Positions 45,206 to 54,301 of a DNA stretch of 64,000 nucleotides are shown here, one piece after another. The notes beneath the pieces were generated by a model, which was not told the DNA's origin, did no database searches, and saw only the letters and a list, made by a program, of their open reading frames with translations. The stretch's first letter is position 1. Each line of letters opens with the position of its first letter. This DNA is from Bhargavaea ginsengi (GTDB taxonomy: Bacteria > Bacillota > Bacilli > Bacillales_A > Planococcaceae): positions 109,480 to 173,479 of the forward strand of contig NZ_FNZF01000005.1 in assembly GCF_900109165.1 (NCBI RefSeq). The letters are read 5' to 3'. Made by a program: the position numbers and the translations under genes.

Positions 45206-46054
45206 ATGAGTTCATTACTTAACCGCATCGAACAAAGTCTCCCGAGCCTCTCGGGTGCCGAACGCGCCATCGGTGAATACATCCTGCAGCACCCGGAACT
45301 GATTCCGAACATGACGACCCGGGACCTCTCCAAAAACAGTGGCGTCAGCGAATCCAGTGTCGTCCGCTTTTGCAAGTCGATCGGCATCGGCAGTTTTAAA
45401 TCGTTCAAGCTGGAATTGGTGAAAGACCTGACGCTTACCGGCATGAACCTGACGGATTTTGATATCCTCCATCAGCAGGACGAGCCGTACGACCTGTTCC
45501 AAAAGGTCACCCAAGTCAATAAGTCGGCCATCGAAGCGATCCCCTCCTCCCTCGACCGCAAAGAGTTCGAAAAGGCAGTCGGCATCCTTAAAGACGCAGG
45601 CCGGCTCCTGTTCTACGGTGTGGGCGGTTCGGCCACAGCCGCAACAGATGCTTACTATAAGTTCACGAAACTCGGTTATGCATGCCAAAGCCACCATGAC
45701 TTCCACTTCATGCTGTCCTCGATCCCGTATCTGGACGCGCGATCCGTATTTTTCGCAATCAGCAACTCCGGAAAAACAAAAGATGTGCTGGAGCTTGCGC
45801 GATTTGCTAAGTCCAAAGGGGCGACCATCATCGCGATCACCAACCTCGACAAGTCACCGCTATACAGGGAAGCGGATATCCGGCTCTGCACACCGGTGGT
45901 CGAACAGGATCACCGGATCGGCAGCATCCCGTCCAGGATGACCCAGCTGACCATCATCGACGCCCTCTACCTTAGTGTTTTCCACGCAACAGGTGAATCC
46001 GTCATCGATCAATACCATGAGGCACGGAACGAAGTCATCCGTCTCCGAAGATAA
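45206..46054 (+). CDS. murR: MurR/RpiR family transcriptional regulator
   Basis: A 282-residue regulator. The N-terminal RpiR-type helix-turn-helix spans about residues 1-77, with TTRDLSKNSGVSESSVVRFCKSIG. A SIS sugar-phosphate-binding domain follows from about 125, with FYGVGGSATAATDAYYK and FAISNSGKTKDVLELA. The likely ligand is MurNAc 6-phosphate, from the adjacent murQ, murP and mupG genes. I chose the ATG at 45206 behind AAGGAAGG; the longer open frame is encoded by the 21-bp repeats and is rejected. Its own terminator separates it from murQ. Confidence 0.88.
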   Translation: MSSLLNRIEQSLPSLSGAERAIGEYILQHPELIPNMTTRDLSKNSGVSESSVVRFCKSIGIGSFKSFKLELVKDLTLTGMNLTDFDILHQQDEPYDLFQKVTQVNKSAIEAIPSSLDRKEFEKAVGILKDAGRLLFYGVGGSATAATDAYYKFTKLGYACQSHHDFHFMLSSIPYLDARSVFFAISNSGKTKDVLELARFAKSKGATIIAITNLDKSPLYREADIRLCTPVVEQDHRIGSIPSRMTQLTIIDALYLSVFHATGESVIDQYHEARNEVIRLRR

Positions 46055-46102
46055 TCCCGGCAAGGAAAAGGCCAATCGGCCCTTTCTGCCGGGAATTTTT
46101 TT
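46054..46102 (+). terminator. Terminator of the murR-like gene
   Basis: The long stem AATCCCGGCA...TGCCGGGAATT with inner GGCC pairing is followed by TTTTTTT. Confidence 0.85.
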
Positions 46103-46131
46103 CGACAGATGATGAAAAAATATTCTTCATA

Positions 46132-46182
46132 TTGACATTTAATTTCTTTTTAATAGAATGAATTCATGAAACATAATTTCAT
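46132..46182 (+). promoter_or_regulatory. murQ promoter with candidate MurR operator
   Basis: TTGACA (46132-46137), a 16-bp spacer and TAGAAT (46154-46159) form a sigma-A promoter. The palindrome ATGAATTCAT (46158-46167) and the inverted repeat ATGAAA-N5-TTTCAT (46166-46182) overlap and follow the -10. These are good places for the adjacent RpiR-type regulator to bind; that assignment is inference. Confidence 0.6.
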
Positions 46183-46198
46183 AACAGTAGGTGAAGAC

Positions 46199-47086
46199 AT
46201 GCTGGAAAAACTCACGACCGAAAAAAGAAATCCGAAGAGCATGAACATCGATACGCTTCCGATCAGGGAACGCCTGCTGCTCATGGTTGAAGAGGATGCC
46301 GGGATTCCCGAAGCCATCCGGAAACAGATCGATCCGATTGAAAACGCTGTCAGCCTTGTGATTCAGGCCTTCCAGAAAGGCGGACGGCTGATATACGCCG
46401 GCGCCGGTACGAGCGGGCGGCTCGGCATTCTCGATGCGTCCGAATGCCCGCCGACTTTCGGCGTCGATCCGGGCATGGTCCGGGGAATGATTGCCGGTGG
46501 TGAACAGGCGATCACGAACGCGATCGAAGGTGCTGAAGATGACGCGGACCAAGGTGCGAAAGACATCGCCGATCTCTCTGCCGGACCGGATGATGTCGTC
46601 GTCGGAATCGCCGCCAGCGGAAGGACGCCGTATGTCATCGGGGTATTGAACCGGGCAAAGGAAATGGGTGCCAAAACTGTCTCCCTCAGCAACAACGAGG
46701 GTTCTGAAATCGGGCGCGTCGCCGATGTGGCCATCGAAGTCGTGACCGGGCCGGAAGTCATCACCGGTTCGACACGTCTAAAAGCCGGCACCGCCCAGAA
46801 ACTGGTGCTGAACATGATTTCCACCATTGCGATGACGGGGATCGGAAAAGTGTACGGCAACCTCATGGTCGATGTGCAGCCTACCAATGAGAAGCTGGTC
46901 AAACGCGCAAAGCACATCATCATGGAAGCAGCCGGCGTTGACTTTGAAACGGCAGAGGAGGCCTACGAAAAAGCCGGTGAACAGGTCAAGCCGGCCATCG
47001 TCATGCTGCTCCTCGGCTGCTCTCTCGAAGAAGCAGAGGCGCACTTGAAAGAAGCAAAGGGGTTTATCAGGGAAACTCAGAGATAA
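46199..47086 (+). CDS. murQ: N-acetylmuramic acid 6-phosphate etherase
   Basis: A 295-residue SIS-domain etherase that removes lactate from MurNAc 6-phosphate to give GlcNAc 6-phosphate. LTTEKRNPKSMNIDTLP, AGAGTSGRLGILDASECPPTFG and IAASGRTPYVIGVL are the diagnostic motifs; the Glu in the ASECPPTFG region is catalytic. ITGSTRLKAGTAQKLVLNMIST completes the signature. I chose the ATG at 46199 behind AGGTG because the family begins just before TTEKRNP; an ATG at 46166 lies in the candidate operator. It is followed 12 bases later by murP. Confidence 0.95.
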   Translation: MLEKLTTEKRNPKSMNIDTLPIRERLLLMVEEDAGIPEAIRKQIDPIENAVSLVIQAFQKGGRLIYAGAGTSGRLGILDASECPPTFGVDPGMVRGMIAGGEQAITNAIEGAEDDADQGAKDIADLSAGPDDVVVGIAASGRTPYVIGVLNRAKEMGAKTVSLSNNEGSEIGRVADVAIEVVTGPEVITGSTRLKAGTAQKLVLNMISTIAMTGIGKVYGNLMVDVQPTNEKLVKRAKHIIMEAAGVDFETAEEAYEKAGEQVKPAIVMLLLGCSLEEAEAHLKEAKGFIRETQR

Positions 47087-47098
47087 TCTGGAGGGGAA

Positions 47099-48466
47099 AT
47101 GATGAAAAAAGAAGAAAAGCTCGCAAGGGGGATTCTGGACCATATCGGAGGCGGGGACAACATCCGTTCCTTCACCCACTGTATGACCCGTGTCCGTCTG
47201 GACCTGAAAGACGAAAGCAAAGCCGATATTCAGGCACTGAAAAATACGGACGGGGTCATGGGAGTCATCGAGGACGAAACACTTCAGATCGTCGTCGGCC
47301 CGGGCACGGTGAACAAGGTGTCCGACCAGATCACAAAAATGACCGGCAAGCGGATGGGTGAAACAGTGGATGCCAACGAAGATGACGCCGTGAGCCTGAA
47401 AAAGTCCGAGCTCAAGAAGAAAAACAACACACCGGTCAAAAATCTGCTGAGGAAGATCGGAAGCATCTTCATCCCGCTCATTCCGGGTCTTGTCGCTTCC
47501 GGGATCATCAACGGAATCGCCGGATTTGCCAAGAACGCCGGAGTGGATGAAACGGAGACATGGATTCAGATCCTTACTCTCCTCGGGGGAAGCATCTTCG
47601 GCTACCTGGCAATCGTCGTCGGCTGGAACACCGCGAAAGAGTTCGGGGGAACTCCGGTCCTTGGGGCCATTGCCGGAATCATCACGATTCATCCGGGCTT
47701 GGCAGATATCGTTCTGTTCGGCGAAAACTTGCTTCCGGGACGCGGCGGGCTGTTCGGTGCCATGTTTGCAGCCTGGCTGATGGTCGTGTTTGAACGCTTT
47801 TATAGAAGATTCATTCCGAATGCGGTCGACATCATTGTCACTCCACTGCTCACTGTCCTGACGGTCGGAATCCTGACGATCGTTGCAGTCATGCCGGCCG
47901 CGGGCGTCTTGTCTGACGGCATCACAACCGGCATCCATGCCGTACTGGAAGTCGGCGGCCCGGTTGCCGGCGGTCTCCTGGCAGGATTTTTCCTGCCGCT
48001 CGTCATGGTAGGGCTTCACCATGGGCTGACACCAATCCATATGGAACTGATCAACTCCGTGGGCGCGACGTCCCTCCTCCCGATCCTGGCAATGGCCGGG
48101 GCCGGACAGGTCGGCGCATCGATCGCCATCTTCGTGAAATCCCGGAACCAGCGCCTGAAGAACGTCATCAAGGGCGGCCTCCCGGCGGGCCTCCTCGGCA
48201 TCGGGGAACCGCTGTTGTACGGGGTGACGCTCCCCCTCGGCCGGCCATTCATCACCGCCTGCATGGGGGCTGCCGTCGGCGGTGCCTACCAGGCAATCAT
48301 GCATACAGCAGCTAGCGGTATCGGGGTATCTGGCCTGTCTCTCATTCCACTGATTGTGGAAAACAAATACCTGATGTATTTCATCGGACTCGTCATCACC
48401 TATACAGCCGGATTCATCTTTACGTATTTCTTCGGCTTCAAGAAGGAAATGGACGAAGGCTTCTGA
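47099..48466 (+). CDS. murP: PTS EIIBC transporter, MurNAc type
   Basis: A 455-residue PTS permease. The EIIB domain (1-90) has the phosphorylated Cys28 in SFTHCMTRVRLDL. The EIIC domain of about ten membrane segments has IGSIFIPLIPGLVASGIING, VVGWNTAKEFGG and GLLGIGEPLLYGVTLPLGRPF. There is no EIIA domain, so it must borrow a glucose-type EIIA, as MurP does. Import with phosphorylation of MurNAc or MurNAc-GlcNAc fits the neighbouring murQ and mupG. The start follows GGAGGGG. A hairpin after the stop separates it from mupG. Confidence 0.9.
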   Translation: MMKKEEKLARGILDHIGGGDNIRSFTHCMTRVRLDLKDESKADIQALKNTDGVMGVIEDETLQIVVGPGTVNKVSDQITKMTGKRMGETVDANEDDAVSLKKSELKKKNNTPVKNLLRKIGSIFIPLIPGLVASGIINGIAGFAKNAGVDETETWIQILTLLGGSIFGYLAIVVGWNTAKEFGGTPVLGAIAGIITIHPGLADIVLFGENLLPGRGGLFGAMFAAWLMVVFERFYRRFIPNAVDIIVTPLLTVLTVGILTIVAVMPAAGVLSDGITTGIHAVLEVGGPVAGGLLAGFFLPLVMVGLHHGLTPIHMELINSVGATSLLPILAMAGAGQVGASIAIFVKSRNQRLKNVIKGGLPAGLLGIGEPLLYGVTLPLGRPFITACMGAAVGGAYQAIMHTAASGIGVSGLSLIPLIVENKYLMYFIGLVITYTAGFIFTYFFGFKKEMDEGF

Positions 48467-48472
48467 AATTGA

Positions 48473-48520
48473 GCAGAGGAGAAAACCGCTGGTTGTACCG
48501 CGGGCTTCTCCCCTGCTTTT
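48473..48520 (+). terminator. Hairpin between murP and mupG
   Basis: GCAGAGGAGAA pairs with TTCTCCCCTGC and is followed by TTTTCTGC. It could reduce mupG expression relative to murQP. Confidence 0.6.
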
Positions 48521-48555
48521 CTGCATTAGTATCCATCTAAGAAAGGAAGCTGACC

Positions 48556-49635
48556 ATGCTTGGAATTTCTGTATACCTGAATCAGGCGTCTGACGAAAGA
48601 TTGGAAGCCTATATCCGAAAGATGAGGGCCGCCGGTTTCCGCGGCATCTTCACCTCTCTTCATATCCCCGAGGATGACCCGGGACAATACGCCGACCGGC
48701 TGCGGGCGCTCGGCACGCTCGCCGCAACTAACGAGATGGAGCTGACTGCGGACATCTCCCCGGCCTCACTCGGGCATCTCGGACTCACCTTCAAGACGGC
48801 CGACCGCCTGCTTGACTGGGGAGTCACCGGACTCCGTGTGGATTATGGAATCAGCGAGGAAGAAACAGCAGCCCTGTCCCACCGGATGACGGTCGCCCTA
48901 AACGCCAGTACGCTCACCGGGGAAACCATCCAAAGACTGAAGAAATGCGGCCTCCGGCTTTCTGCGGCTGAAGCGTGGCATAATTTTTATCCGAGGCCCG
49001 AAACCGGTCTGGGAGTGAATGATTTCACCGAGCGGAACCGCTGGCTGCAGAGCGAAGGCCTGAAAGTCATGGCTTTCGTTCCCGGAGACGGCGACCGCCG
49101 CGGTCCTCTATACAAGGGGCTTCCGACACTTGAAGACCATAGGGACCGCACTTCCTTCTCCTCCTATCTCGACCTTCTAGACAGCGGATGTGTGGACCAT
49201 ATCTATATCGGGGATCCATCAATGAGTGAACGCTCGCTTGAACAGTTCAGCTGTCATGCCGGTGGCACCTTCCTCCTCAGTGCCGTGCCGGCTTTTCCCG
49301 ATGCACAGGCCGCGCTGCCCGGATCCGACCATACGAACCGGCAGGATGCGGCGCGTGACGTGATCCGCTCCGCGGAGTCCCGGCTGTACGGCAATGCCGG
49401 AGACCGGCCGGTCGACCCCGCCAATACGTCGGAGCGCCCCTTCGGCTCAGTGACCATCGACAATTCCCTGTACGGCCGCTATCAGGGAGAACTGCAGATT
49501 ACCAAGCGGGACTTGCCTGAGGATGAAAAAGTGAATGTCATCGGCCGGATCACCGAAGACGACAGGCCTGTGCTCCGGCACATCAAAGGCGGAGATGCAT
49601 TCCGCATCCGCATGGAAGGCGGACCACAGGCCTGA
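48556..49635 (+). CDS. mupG: 6-phospho-N-acetylmuramidase MupG (DUF871)
   Basis: A 359-residue protein of the MupG/DUF871 family. A TIM barrel fills about residues 1-240 (MLGISVYLN, GFRGIFTSLHIPEDD, ADISPASLGHLGL, GLRVDYGIS, LSAAEAWHNFYPRPETGLG), followed by a cyclophilin-like C-terminal domain. In Staphylococcus aureus, MupG cleaves MurNAc-6-phosphate-GlcNAc and is encoded with murQ and murP. The same set here suggests uptake of the wall disaccharide through MurP, cleavage by MupG and etherase action by MurQ. The start lies behind AAAGGAAG. Confidence 0.9.
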   Translation: MLGISVYLNQASDERLEAYIRKMRAAGFRGIFTSLHIPEDDPGQYADRLRALGTLAATNEMELTADISPASLGHLGLTFKTADRLLDWGVTGLRVDYGISEEETAALSHRMTVALNASTLTGETIQRLKKCGLRLSAAEAWHNFYPRPETGLGVNDFTERNRWLQSEGLKVMAFVPGDGDRRGPLYKGLPTLEDHRDRTSFSSYLDLLDSGCVDHIYIGDPSMSERSLEQFSCHAGGTFLLSAVPAFPDAQAALPGSDHTNRQDAARDVIRSAESRLYGNAGDRPVDPANTSERPFGSVTIDNSLYGRYQGELQITKRDLPEDEKVNVIGRITEDDRPVLRHIKGGDAFRIRMEGGPQA

Positions 49636-49687
49636 GGCGATTCTGCTATACTATTGAGCAGAATCCGGCCAGGAAGAAGGAATGGAT

Positions 49688-51616
49688 ATGTTCAAGACAA
49701 TCGGGATCCTCGCTCATGTGGATGCCGGAAAAACAACATTCTCCGAACAATTGCTTTATCATACGGAAGCGATCCGGAGCCGCGGGCGGGTCGACCACAA
49801 GGATGCTTTTCTCGACAGCCATGCCATCGAGAAAAACCGGGGCATTACTGTGTTTGCCGACCAGGCCGTGTTCCGGCACAACGGGACCGAATACACGCTG
49901 ATCGACACCCCCGGACACGTCGACTTCTCACCAGAGATGGAACGGGCGATCCGGGTGATGGATGCGGCGATTCTTGTGGTCAGCGCGGCCGACGGCGTGG
50001 AGGGCCACACCGAAACGGTCTGGGACCTGCTCCGGAAGCACCGCGTCCCGACATACATCTTCATCAACAAGACAGACCGGGAAGGCGCCGACCGGGAAAC
50101 AGCCCTGACCGAGATCCGGAAGTCCCTGTCGGAAAATGTGGTGCTCCTTGATGACGGGCTGACCCCTGATGTCATCGAGTGGATGGCGGAACGGGATGAA
50201 ACACTTCTGGAGCATTATCTCGAGGAAGGCTTTGATGAGGAAGTGTGGATCCGAGACATGCGCCGCATGACGGATTCAGGGCGGATTTACCCAGCAGGCA
50301 GCGGCTCGGCACTGAAAGACATCGGCGTCACCGAATTTTTCGAATGGCTGGACCGGCTTTCAGGCGGGACACTGCCTGATGCGGATGGCCCTTTTGCAGC
50401 CCGCGTCTACAAGATCCGCCATGACGAAGGCGGACAACGCGTCACTTTCCTGAAACTGACCGGCGGACGGCTATCGGTCCGGGATGAAATCCGGATTGCG
50501 GGTGAACCCCAAAAAGTCACACAGATCCGGAAATACAGCGGTCACAAGTACACTGTCCAGGACACGGCCGGCCCTGGCGAACTTGTGGCGGTCATGGGGC
50601 TTTCGGGCATCGTGGCCGGTGAGCCGCTCGGGGCGGAAACAGGACAGACAGCCTTTTCACTCACCCCTTCCCTGTCTGCTGCCGTCCGTTTTGGTGACTC
50701 CATTCATCCGAAGGATATGCTCGCCCATTTCATGCAACTGGATACAGAAGACCCTTCTCTCTCCGTCACCTGGGACGAACATGCCAGTGAGATCCGCGTA
50801 CATGTCATGGGCCTGATTCAGCTGGATGTGCTGAAGGAAATCATGTCTGACCGGTTCGGCCAGCTCGTCACATTCGGAGATCCGTCGATCCTCTATAAGG
50901 AAACGGTTCGCACAGCCGTCACCGGCTACGGACACTTCGAACCGCTCCGCCATTATGCGGAAGTGCATCTGGATATCGCTCCGTCCGAACGGGGTGCGGG
51001 CATAACATTCAAGAGCAACTGCCACCCGAACGAACTCGCCCCCGGCTTCCAGAACCTCGTCGGCCAGGTGCTGACCGAAAAGCCGCATCGCGGCCTGCTC
51101 ACCGGATCCCCGCTGACCGATTTGCAGATCGCACTGAGCACCGGCAGGGCGCATAACGAGCACACATCCGGCGGGGACTTCAGGGAAGCGTCGCTCCGGG
51201 CCCTCCGTCAGGGCCTGGAAAAGGCGGACAATGTCTTGCTGGAGCCCGTATACGACGTGAAGATCAAAGTGGCGACCGGACTGATGGGACGTGTGCTGAA
51301 CGACATCCAGAAAGCGCACGGACAGTTCGGAGAACCCGAGACGGAAGGAGACGCCATACGCATCAGCGCACGTGTACCCGTCTCCACATTCATGGGCTAT
51401 CCTGCTGAATTCTCTTCCTTCACCAGCGGCAAAGGCTCCATTTCCCTGCGCCCCGGCGGCTACGAAGAATGCCACAACCCAGAAGAGGTGACGGAACGGA
51501 TCGGCTATGACAAAGATGCCGACCCCGACTATTCCTCGTCTTCAATCTTCTGCGCCAAGGGCAAAGGTTATTCCGTTCCATGGCATGAAGCGGAAGCGGC
51601 CATGCACCTGTTGTAG
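49688..51616 (+). CDS. TetM/TetO-like translational GTPase
   Basis: A GTPase of about 642 residues related to elongation factor G and the ribosomal protection proteins Tet(M)/Tet(O). G1 is AHVDAGKTT, G3 is DTPGHVDFS and G4 is NKTDREG; the switch region reads KNRGITVF. Domains II to V follow, with PSILYKETV, ERGAGITFKSNC and a C-terminal EF-G-like domain ending AMHLL. Length is near that of Tet(M) (639). Whether it confers tetracycline protection or is a chromosomal relative with another ribosomal role cannot be told. I chose the ATG at 49688, 6 bases behind GAAGGA; an ATG two codons earlier is too close. Its composition resembles the neighbours, with no mobile genes nearby. Confidence 0.88.
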   Translation: MFKTIGILAHVDAGKTTFSEQLLYHTEAIRSRGRVDHKDAFLDSHAIEKNRGITVFADQAVFRHNGTEYTLIDTPGHVDFSPEMERAIRVMDAAILVVSAADGVEGHTETVWDLLRKHRVPTYIFINKTDREGADRETALTEIRKSLSENVVLLDDGLTPDVIEWMAERDETLLEHYLEEGFDEEVWIRDMRRMTDSGRIYPAGSGSALKDIGVTEFFEWLDRLSGGTLPDADGPFAARVYKIRHDEGGQRVTFLKLTGGRLSVRDEIRIAGEPQKVTQIRKYSGHKYTVQDTAGPGELVAVMGLSGIVAGEPLGAETGQTAFSLTPSLSAAVRFGDSIHPKDMLAHFMQLDTEDPSLSVTWDEHASEIRVHVMGLIQLDVLKEIMSDRFGQLVTFGDPSILYKETVRTAVTGYGHFEPLRHYAEVHLDIAPSERGAGITFKSNCHPNELAPGFQNLVGQVLTEKPHRGLLTGSPLTDLQIALSTGRAHNEHTSGGDFREASLRALRQGLEKADNVLLEPVYDVKIKVATGLMGRVLNDIQKAHGQFGEPETEGDAIRISARVPVSTFMGYPAEFSSFTSGKGSISLRPGGYEECHNPEEVTERIGYDKDADPDYSSSSIFCAKGKGYSVPWHEAEAAMHLL

Positions 51617-51714
51617 ACATATCCGGCTTCCTTTGTCGGGGACAAGAGCCTCCATTTGGTGCGTCAGTGCGCTTTTCATTTAGTCTGGCAGTAATCAGGA
51701 AAGGAGCCACTCTT

Positions 51715-52782
51715 ATGGAACAATTTAGAATTGACCGGTCCAAGGGAATGGAGATCGGCCTCTATTCACTTGGCGACCACATGATGAACCCCCATAACGG
51801 CGAGAAGATCAGTGCGGAACAGCGTGTCCGTGAAATCATTGACGCCGCCAAACTGGCTGACGAAGCCGGCCTGGACGTGTTCTCTGTCGGCGAAAGCCAC
51901 CAGCGGCACTTTGCCACACAGGCGCACACCGTCATCCTCGGCGCGATTGCACAAGCGACCAGGCAAATCAAAATTGCCAGCTCTTCAACGGTACTGAGCG
52001 TCTGGGAGCCGGTACGTGCGTTCGAAGACTTCGCGACAATCGATCTGATTTCCGGCGGACGGGCAGAAATCGTTGCGGGCCGCGGTTCCAGGACCGGCGC
52101 GTTCGACCTGCTCGGCTATGATCTGAACGACTACGAAGCGCTGTTCGAAGAAAAGCTGGACCTTCTCCTAAAGCTGAACGCGGCGGAGGATCCCATCAGC
52201 TGGGAAGGTGAATTCCGCCCGCCCCTCAGGAACGCAGAAATCTATCCGCAACCAAAGGACGGACAGCTTCCGATCTGGCGCGCAGTCGGAGGACCCCCGG
52301 CGAGTGCAATCAAGGCCGGCTATGCGGGCGTCCCGATGATTCTGGCGACACTCGGCGGGCCGGCGATGAATTTCACCGCTTCAGTCGATGCCTACCGGGA
52401 GGCGGCCCAGCGGAGCGGACATGATCCAAACCGGCTCCCGATCGGCACGACCAGCCTTTTCTACACCGCCGAAACCACCCAGGATGCACTCCGCGAGTAC
52501 TACCCTCACCTGCACTATGGCTTCATGGCGATCCGCGGCGGCGGCTATCCGAAGCAGCAGTTCGAGCAGGCCGTCGGCCACCGCGATGCCCTAATGATCG
52601 GAAGCCCGCAGCAGATCATTGAGAAAATCCTCTATCAGTACGAACTTTTCGGCCATCAGCGCTTTATCGCGCAAATTGATTTTGGCGGGGTGCCGTTTGA
52701 CAAGATTGCGAAAAACATCGAGCTGATCGCAACCGAGATCATGCCGGCAGTAAAAAAGTACACGAAAGCAGACAACAATTGA
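51715..52782 (+). CDS. LLM class flavin-dependent oxidoreductase
   Basis: A 355-residue bacterial luciferase-like protein. EIGLYSLGDHM, ADEAGLDVFSVGESHQRHFATQAH, SSSTVLSVWEPVRAFEDFATIDLISGGRAEIVAGRGS and the GAFDLLGYDL region are typical of the LLM_2I7G-type subgroup. These enzymes use FMNH2 or F420; FMN is expected in Firmicutes. The substrate is unknown. I chose the ATG at 51715 behind AAAGGAG, dropping 16 upstream codons. It is monocistronic and convergent with gltS. Confidence 0.88.
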   Translation: MEQFRIDRSKGMEIGLYSLGDHMMNPHNGEKISAEQRVREIIDAAKLADEAGLDVFSVGESHQRHFATQAHTVILGAIAQATRQIKIASSSTVLSVWEPVRAFEDFATIDLISGGRAEIVAGRGSRTGAFDLLGYDLNDYEALFEEKLDLLLKLNAAEDPISWEGEFRPPLRNAEIYPQPKDGQLPIWRAVGGPPASAIKAGYAGVPMILATLGGPAMNFTASVDAYREAAQRSGHDPNRLPIGTTSLFYTAETTQDALREYYPHLHYGFMAIRGGGYPKQQFEQAVGHRDALMIGSPQQIIEKILYQYELFGHQRFIAQIDFGGVPFDKIAKNIELIATEIMPAVKKYTKADNN

Positions 52783-52833
52783 AAAACGAAAGCCTTCCGG
52801 TTCGTCTGTACGAACGGAAGGCTTTCGTTTTTA
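52782..52833. terminator. Bidirectional terminator
   Basis: AAAAACGAAAGCCTTCCG pairs with CGGAAGGCTTTCGTTTTT around a short loop. It sits between the convergent LLM oxidoreductase and gltS genes. Confidence 0.92.
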
Positions 52834-52848
52834 TCTATAGAGATCTTA

Positions 52849-54036
52849 TCACGGCGCGAACATATTGATCGTCGTGATGATGATCGGCGCACCGAACAGA
52901 ACATCCTGCAGGAAACCGCCGACGATCGGTACGACAAGGAACGCCGTACGGGATGGGCCAAACTTGTTGACCGTCGCGCCCATATTCGCCATTGCGTTTG
53001 GCGTAGCCCCGAGACCGTGGCCGAGCATACCGGAAATCATGACGGCTGCATCGTAGTCTTTGCCGAGGAAACGGAACACTACGAAGATGGCAAACAGCGC
53101 TACAAAAGCAACCTGAACAAGTACAATACCGATCAGCGGAAGTGCCAGTCCGACAACTTCCCATATCTTAATGCTCATCAGAGCCATCGACAGGAAGATC
53201 GCCAGGGAAATTTCGCCGATGAGGTTGATCTCTTTCATATTGACCGTGCCAGGCAGCGTACGGTCCACCAGGTTCCGGACGATAACGGCAACGAACATCG
53301 CGCCGATATAGGCCGGCAGGACAAAGCCGGTTGCCTCCGAGAAAATTTCCCCGATGTACGTTCCGCCTGCCATCGATAGGGTGATCAGCGCAATCTGAAT
53401 CATGAACGAACGTTCAGTGACCGGCTTTTCTGCCTCTTCAACGAACGCTTCAACTTTTCCTTCAGTTGGTTTCAGATCGTGCTTTCTGATGAGGAATCTG
53501 GCGACCGGCCCACCGGACAGGCTCCCGGAAATCAGGCCGAGCGTGGCTGCTGCCATCCCGATCGTGACAGCCGAATCAATGCCAAGTTCTTGGATCGTCT
53601 GCCCGTAAGCAGCTGCGCCACCGTGGCCGCCGCTCATTGATACCGCCCCGCTCATGACTCCAAGGAGCGGATCAATGCCGAACACTTTGGATAGCGAGAC
53701 ACCGATGACATTCTGCATGAAGATGAGGATTCCACAGAAAATCAGATAGATGATCAGGAGCTTCCCGCCCAGTTTAATAAGCTTCATGCTGGCTCCAAGC
53801 CCGACCGTCGTAAAGAATGCGACCATGAAGAGCGACTGCAGGGAAGTATCCAATGCAATTTCAACGACGCCCGTCGTTTGGAGAATAAAGGCGAGGATGG
53901 CGAAAATTAGGCCGCCGACAACAGGTGCCGGAATCAGGAACCGGTCAAGAATGCCGATCCGGTTGACGAGGGCCATTCCCAACAGGTAGAGGGCCACTGC
54001 CAGGAACAGTGTAGAAATCTGGTTGATCTCAATCAT
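52849..54036 (-). CDS. gltS: Sodium/glutamate symporter
   Basis: A 395-residue symporter of the GltS (ESS) family, importing glutamate with sodium. It has two inverted halves with about 10 membrane segments and two re-entrant loops. AVALYLLGMALVNRIGILDRFLIP, the first-loop GAVSMSGGHGGAAAYG and the second-half GHGLGATPNAMANMGA are diagnostic. The start is an ATG behind AAAGGTGACA. A 260-base leader carries a strong terminator-like hairpin just before the ribosome binding site, so expression is probably attenuated. Confidence 0.93.
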   Translation of the reverse strand: MIEINQISTLFLAVALYLLGMALVNRIGILDRFLIPAPVVGGLIFAILAFILQTTGVVEIALDTSLQSLFMVAFFTTVGLGASMKLIKLGGKLLIIYLIFCGILIFMQNVIGVSLSKVFGIDPLLGVMSGAVSMSGGHGGAAAYGQTIQELGIDSAVTIGMAAATLGLISGSLSGGPVARFLIRKHDLKPTEGKVEAFVEEAEKPVTERSFMIQIALITLSMAGGTYIGEIFSEATGFVLPAYIGAMFVAVIVRNLVDRTLPGTVNMKEINLIGEISLAIFLSMALMSIKIWEVVGLALPLIGIVLVQVAFVALFAIFVVFRFLGKDYDAAVMISGMLGHGLGATPNAMANMGATVNKFGPSRTAFLVVPIVGGFLQDVLFGAPIIITTINMFAP

Positions 54037-54054
54037 AACTTTGTCACCTTTCGC

Positions 54055-54139
54055 AAAAAATTATACGGTTTCCGGACCCGGCCTGCACCCGATCAGTGTC
54101 GGATCCCCCCAACAGGCCCTGCACGGTCCGAAAAACCGT
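54055..54139 (-). terminator. Three-part terminator hairpin in the gltS leader
   Basis: On the minus strand, ACGGTTT pairs with AAACCGT, CGGACC with GGTCCG and GGCCTG with CAGGCC, closed by a large loop, then TATAATTTTTT. It lies between the predicted gltS promoter and its ribosome binding site. As written it would stop transcription unless an antiterminator forms. Confidence 0.7.
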
Positions 54140-54142
54140 TTG

Positions 54143-54157
54143 TAATAGCGTTTTCAA
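54143..54157. promoter_or_regulatory. cre-like site in the gltS leader
   Basis: On the minus strand TTGAAAACGCTATTA fits WTGNAANCGNWNNCW with one mismatch. Two weaker relatives lie nearby (minus-strand TGAAAATGCGTTCA near 54170 and CGAAAGCGATTCCA near 54250). Confidence 0.4.
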
Positions 54158-54301
54158 ATATGGCTGAACGCATTTTCATCTATTGATGCTTTACCCCTTG
54201 CTTGCTGACTCAACCCATCGCGAAAACAAAACCCACGGAAATTCATGGAATCGCTTTCGTAATTGTTAAATGAACGCTTCTTTAGCGATGCACTGTTTTA
54301 A

